Translations under genes and position numbers: made by a program | In this document: positions 6,162 to 7,921 of the stretch, piece after piece | Layout of the letters: every line of letters begins with the position of its first letter | How positions within the stretch are numbered: position 1 is the first letter of the stretch | Assembly: GCA_900769885.1 (NCBI GenBank) | Contig: CAAGIG010000009.1 | Coordinates: 1 to 7,921 of the forward strand | Source of the DNA: Rikenellaceae bacterium | Lineage (GTDB): Bacteria; Bacteroidota; Bacteroidia; Bacteroidales; UBA932 | Length of the DNA stretch: 7,921 nucleotides | Reading direction: 5' to 3' | The notes under the pieces: model-generated | The model's database searches: none | The model's input: the letters and a program-made list of their open reading frames with translations, nothing else | What the model was told of the DNA's origin: nothing

Positions 6162-7562
6162 ATGGATAAATTTGATGTAATAGTAATAGGTTCGGGTCCT
6201 GGTGGCTATGTTGCAGCAATCAGAGCGGCTCAATTGGGAAAATCGGTAGCAATCGTAGAAAGATCAGAGATTGGCGGTATTTGTTTGAACTGGGGATGTA
6301 TCCCTACCAAAGCTCTTTTAAAGAGTGCTCAAGCATACAATTATGCTCTTCACGCTGCAAGCTATGGTTTCGAAATTGAAGGAACCGTTAAGGCTGATAT
6401 TACAAAGGTAGTGGAGAGAAGCCGTGGTGTTTCTGCTAAAATGTCAAAAGGGGTTGAGTTCTTGTTGAAGAAAAATAAAATTACCCTTATTAAAGGTGAG
6501 GCTACCCTTGAGGCAAACAAAGAGGTTCACGTCACCAATGTAGAAACATCTGAAAAGAGTGTCTATACAGCGGACCATATTATTCTTGCAGTAGGATCTC
6601 GTCCTAACTCTTTGCCATTTGCTCCTATTGACGGAGAGAAAATCATCTCTTACCGTCAGGCTCTTGTTCCTTCAAAACTGCCTAAGAGTCTTGCAGTTAT
6701 TGGTTCAGGTGCAATTGGTAGTGAGTTTGCATATTTCTACCACTCAATGGGTGTTGAAACAGTTTATCTGATTGAATATCTGGATAGAATCCTTCCTTTG
6801 GAAGATGATGATGTTTGTGCTCAAATCAGCCGTTCATTCAGAAAAGCAGGTATTAAAGTAATGACCTCTGCTCAAGTCAAGAATGTTGATACCACAGGTG
6901 AAAATTGTGTTTTGACAGTTGAAACCAAGAAAGGTGTTGAACAATTGGAAGCAGAGATTGTATTGTCTGCAGTGGGTGTTATACCTAATACCGATTTCCT
7001 TGGTCTTGAGAAATTGGGTGTTGAGATGGTTCGTGGCAAAGTGAAAGTGGATGAATTCTACAGAACAAATGTAGAGGGAATTTATGCTATCGGAGACATT
7101 ATCCCTACACAGGCTTTGGCACACGTCGCTTCTGCTGAGGGTATCTGTTGCGTTGAGGCTATTGCGGGTCTTAATCCCAAGCCTGTCAATTATGGCAACA
7201 TCCCCGGCTGTACTTATATCACTCCAGAGGTGGCATCTGTCGGAATTACTGAAAGAGCTGCTAAGGAGCAAGGTTTGCAATACAAAGTCGGTAAATTCTT
7301 CTTCCTTGCATCAGGTAAAGCTACTGCGGCAGGAGAGACAGATGGTTTTATCAAATTAATTGTAGATGCAAATACAGATGAAGTGCTTGGTGCTCATATG
7401 GTTGGTGCAAATGTTACCGAGATGATTTCGGGTGTTGTAACCGGTAGAAATATGGGTATGAAGGCTAAGGACCTTATTACATCCGTTCATCCTCATCCAA
7501 CAATGAGCGAGGCTATAATGGAGGCTGCTGCAGCTGCTCACGGAGAGGCAATTCACGCATAA
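6162..7562 (+). CDS. lpdA: Dihydrolipoyl dehydrogenase (E3, lipoamide dehydrogenase)
   Basis: FAD-dependent, class I pyridine nucleotide-disulfide oxidoreductase that reoxidises dihydrolipoamide with NAD+ for 2-oxoacid dehydrogenase complexes or the glycine cleavage system; cytoplasmic homodimer. The 466-residue length is normal. Motifs: FAD-binding GSGPGGYVAAIRAAQLG (10-26), redox-active disulfide C41-LNWG-C46 followed by IPTKALL, NAD-binding GSGAIGSEFAYFYHSMG (181-197), the second FAD motif GIYAIGDI (306-313), and the C-terminal catalytic His-Glu pair in HPHPTMSE (H445, E450) contributed across the dimer interface. All catalytic residues are present, which separates it from glutathione or mercuric reductases. 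ATG 6162 is preceded by AT-rich sequence with no Shine-Dalgarno. The 25-bp gap after secA shows no promoter or terminator that I can defend, so read-through from secA is likely. No E1 or E2 genes are next to it, so its complex partners must be encoded elsewhere. Confidence 0.96.
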   Translation: MDKFDVIVIGSGPGGYVAAIRAAQLGKSVAIVERSEIGGICLNWGCIPTKALLKSAQAYNYALHAASYGFEIEGTVKADITKVVERSRGVSAKMSKGVEFLLKKNKITLIKGEATLEANKEVHVTNVETSEKSVYTADHIILAVGSRPNSLPFAPIDGEKIISYRQALVPSKLPKSLAVIGSGAIGSEFAYFYHSMGVETVYLIEYLDRILPLEDDDVCAQISRSFRKAGIKVMTSAQVKNVDTTGENCVLTVETKKGVEQLEAEIVLSAVGVIPNTDFLGLEKLGVEMVRGKVKVDEFYRTNVEGIYAIGDIIPTQALAHVASAEGICCVEAIAGLNPKPVNYGNIPGCTYITPEVASVGITERAAKEQGLQYKVGKFFFLASGKATAAGETDGFIKLIVDANTDEVLGAHMVGANVTEMISGVVTGRNMGMKAKDLITSVHPHPTMSEAIMEAAAAAHGEAIHA

Positions 7563-7596
7563 TCAGAGTATATACCTTTATATAATATATATAGTT

Positions 7597-7921
7597 ATGG
7601 CAAAAATGGAAATGGATAACCAATCCAATGATATTTGTAGAATTTCCAAAGGTACTACCATTACAGGTATCATAACTTCTACATCTGATATAAGAATAGA
7701 TGGCGTTTTTGAAGGAACCATTTATACAAAAGGTAAATTGGTGGTTGGTGAATCTTCTAAAATTAAAGGAAGTGTATTGTGTGGCTCTTGCGATTTGTGG
7801 GGTAGTGTTGAAGGGGAAATCTATGTTGAAGAGTTGATTAATCTTAAAAACAAATCGGTTCTTACAGGCTCATTGAAGACCCCTAAATTGGGAATTGAAG
7901 TTGGAGCAATTTTCAATGGTA
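7597..7921 (+). CDS. Bactofilin (polymer-forming cytoskeletal protein, DUF583), 3'-truncated by window edge
   Basis: The first 108 codons are present with no stop; the frame continues past base 7921. After a short polar tail (1-15), the protein is a run of repeating short beta-strand units rich in G, I, V and K: KGTTITGIITSTSDIRIDG (18-36), FEGTIYTKGKLVVGE (38-52), KIKGSVLCGSCDLWGSVEG (55-73) and LKTPKLGIEVGAIFNG (93-108). This pattern and the order of turns match the right-handed beta-helix of bactofilins, which self-assemble without nucleotide into filaments and scaffold cell-shape or envelope processes. Small Bacteroidota bactofilins are ~120-150 residues, so only a short C-terminal tail should be missing. 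ATG 7597 is chosen because it follows a non-coding AT-rich stretch; ATGs at codons 4 and 6 are alternatives. It lies 34 bp after lpdA. Bactofilin genes often neighbour an M23 peptidase gene; none is visible here, but the downstream side is cut off. Confidence 0.88.
   Translation, partial: MAKMEMDNQSNDICRISKGTTITGIITSTSDIRIDGVFEGTIYTKGKLVVGESSKIKGSVLCGSCDLWGSVEGEIYVEELINLKNKSVLTGSLKTPKLGIEVGAIFNG

Noticed and set aside
6167..6174. TAAATTTG, an exact -7 (TAnnTTTG) match near the lpdA start
   Set aside because: It lies inside lpdA codons 2-5 (D-K-F-D), downstream of the start codon, so it cannot drive the full gene; the FAD-binding motif follows directly and rules out a later start.
7573..7580. 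TACCTTTA as a -7 element for the bactofilin gene
   Set aside because: It matches only 7 of 8 consensus positions, lacks a TTTG-like -33 at the right distance and would leave only about a 10-base leader; too weak to list as a feature.
7571..7594. AT-rich alternating stretch before the bactofilin gene as a terminator or hairpin
   Set aside because: It is self-complementary only because it alternates T and A; there is no GC stem and no U tract, so it is not a credible terminator.

Overview
The window looks like ordinary chromosomal DNA of a member of the Bacteroidota, most likely Bacteroidales. Four things point there: (i) SecA is about 1,093 residues long, with large insertions of the kind seen in that phylum; (ii) most start codons are preceded by AT-rich sequence without a Shine-Dalgarno motif; (iii) exact matches to the Bacteroides -7 promoter element (TAnnTTTG) lie in front of secA and mnmD; (iv) the gene content fits (MeaB GTPase, stand-alone MnmD, CLNWGC-type lipoamide dehydrogenase, small bactofilin). 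The exact genus cannot be told from this sequence alone.

Layout. Bases 1-2071 (+) hold the 3' part of meaB, a GTPase that protects and loads adenosylcobalamin-dependent methylmalonyl-CoA mutase, followed one base later by a predicted 10-TM metal exporter with a 19-histidine loop. This pair is probably co-transcribed and translationally coupled. On the minus strand at 2025-2774 lies mnmD, a tRNA wobble-uridine methyltransferase, whose 3' end overlaps the transporter gene tail-to-tail by 47 bp. An 80-bp AT-rich divergent region (2775-2854) separates mnmD from secA and carries candidate promoters in both directions. It also holds one copy of a 13-bp direct repeat whose second copy lies inside the first codons of secA. 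secA (2855-6136, +) is complete and catalytically intact. It is followed after 25 bp by lpdA (6162-7562, +), a complete dihydrolipoyl dehydrogenase, and after another 34 bp by the first 108 codons of a bactofilin gene that runs off the right edge.

How the genes relate. secA, lpdA and the bactofilin gene are co-directional with short gaps and could be one transcript, but their functions (protein export, 2-oxoacid dehydrogenase E3, cytoskeletal polymer) are unrelated. The most suggestive functional link is meaB with the metal exporter. mnmD stands alone.

There are no RNA genes, mobile elements, CRISPR arrays, phage genes or long non-coding stretches (no gene-free interval exceeds about 80 bp). 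I found no clear new multi-gene system. The observations most worth following are the repeat bracketing the secA promoter, the meaB-exporter coupling, the His-rich loop, and the convergent overlap with a hairpin next to it.
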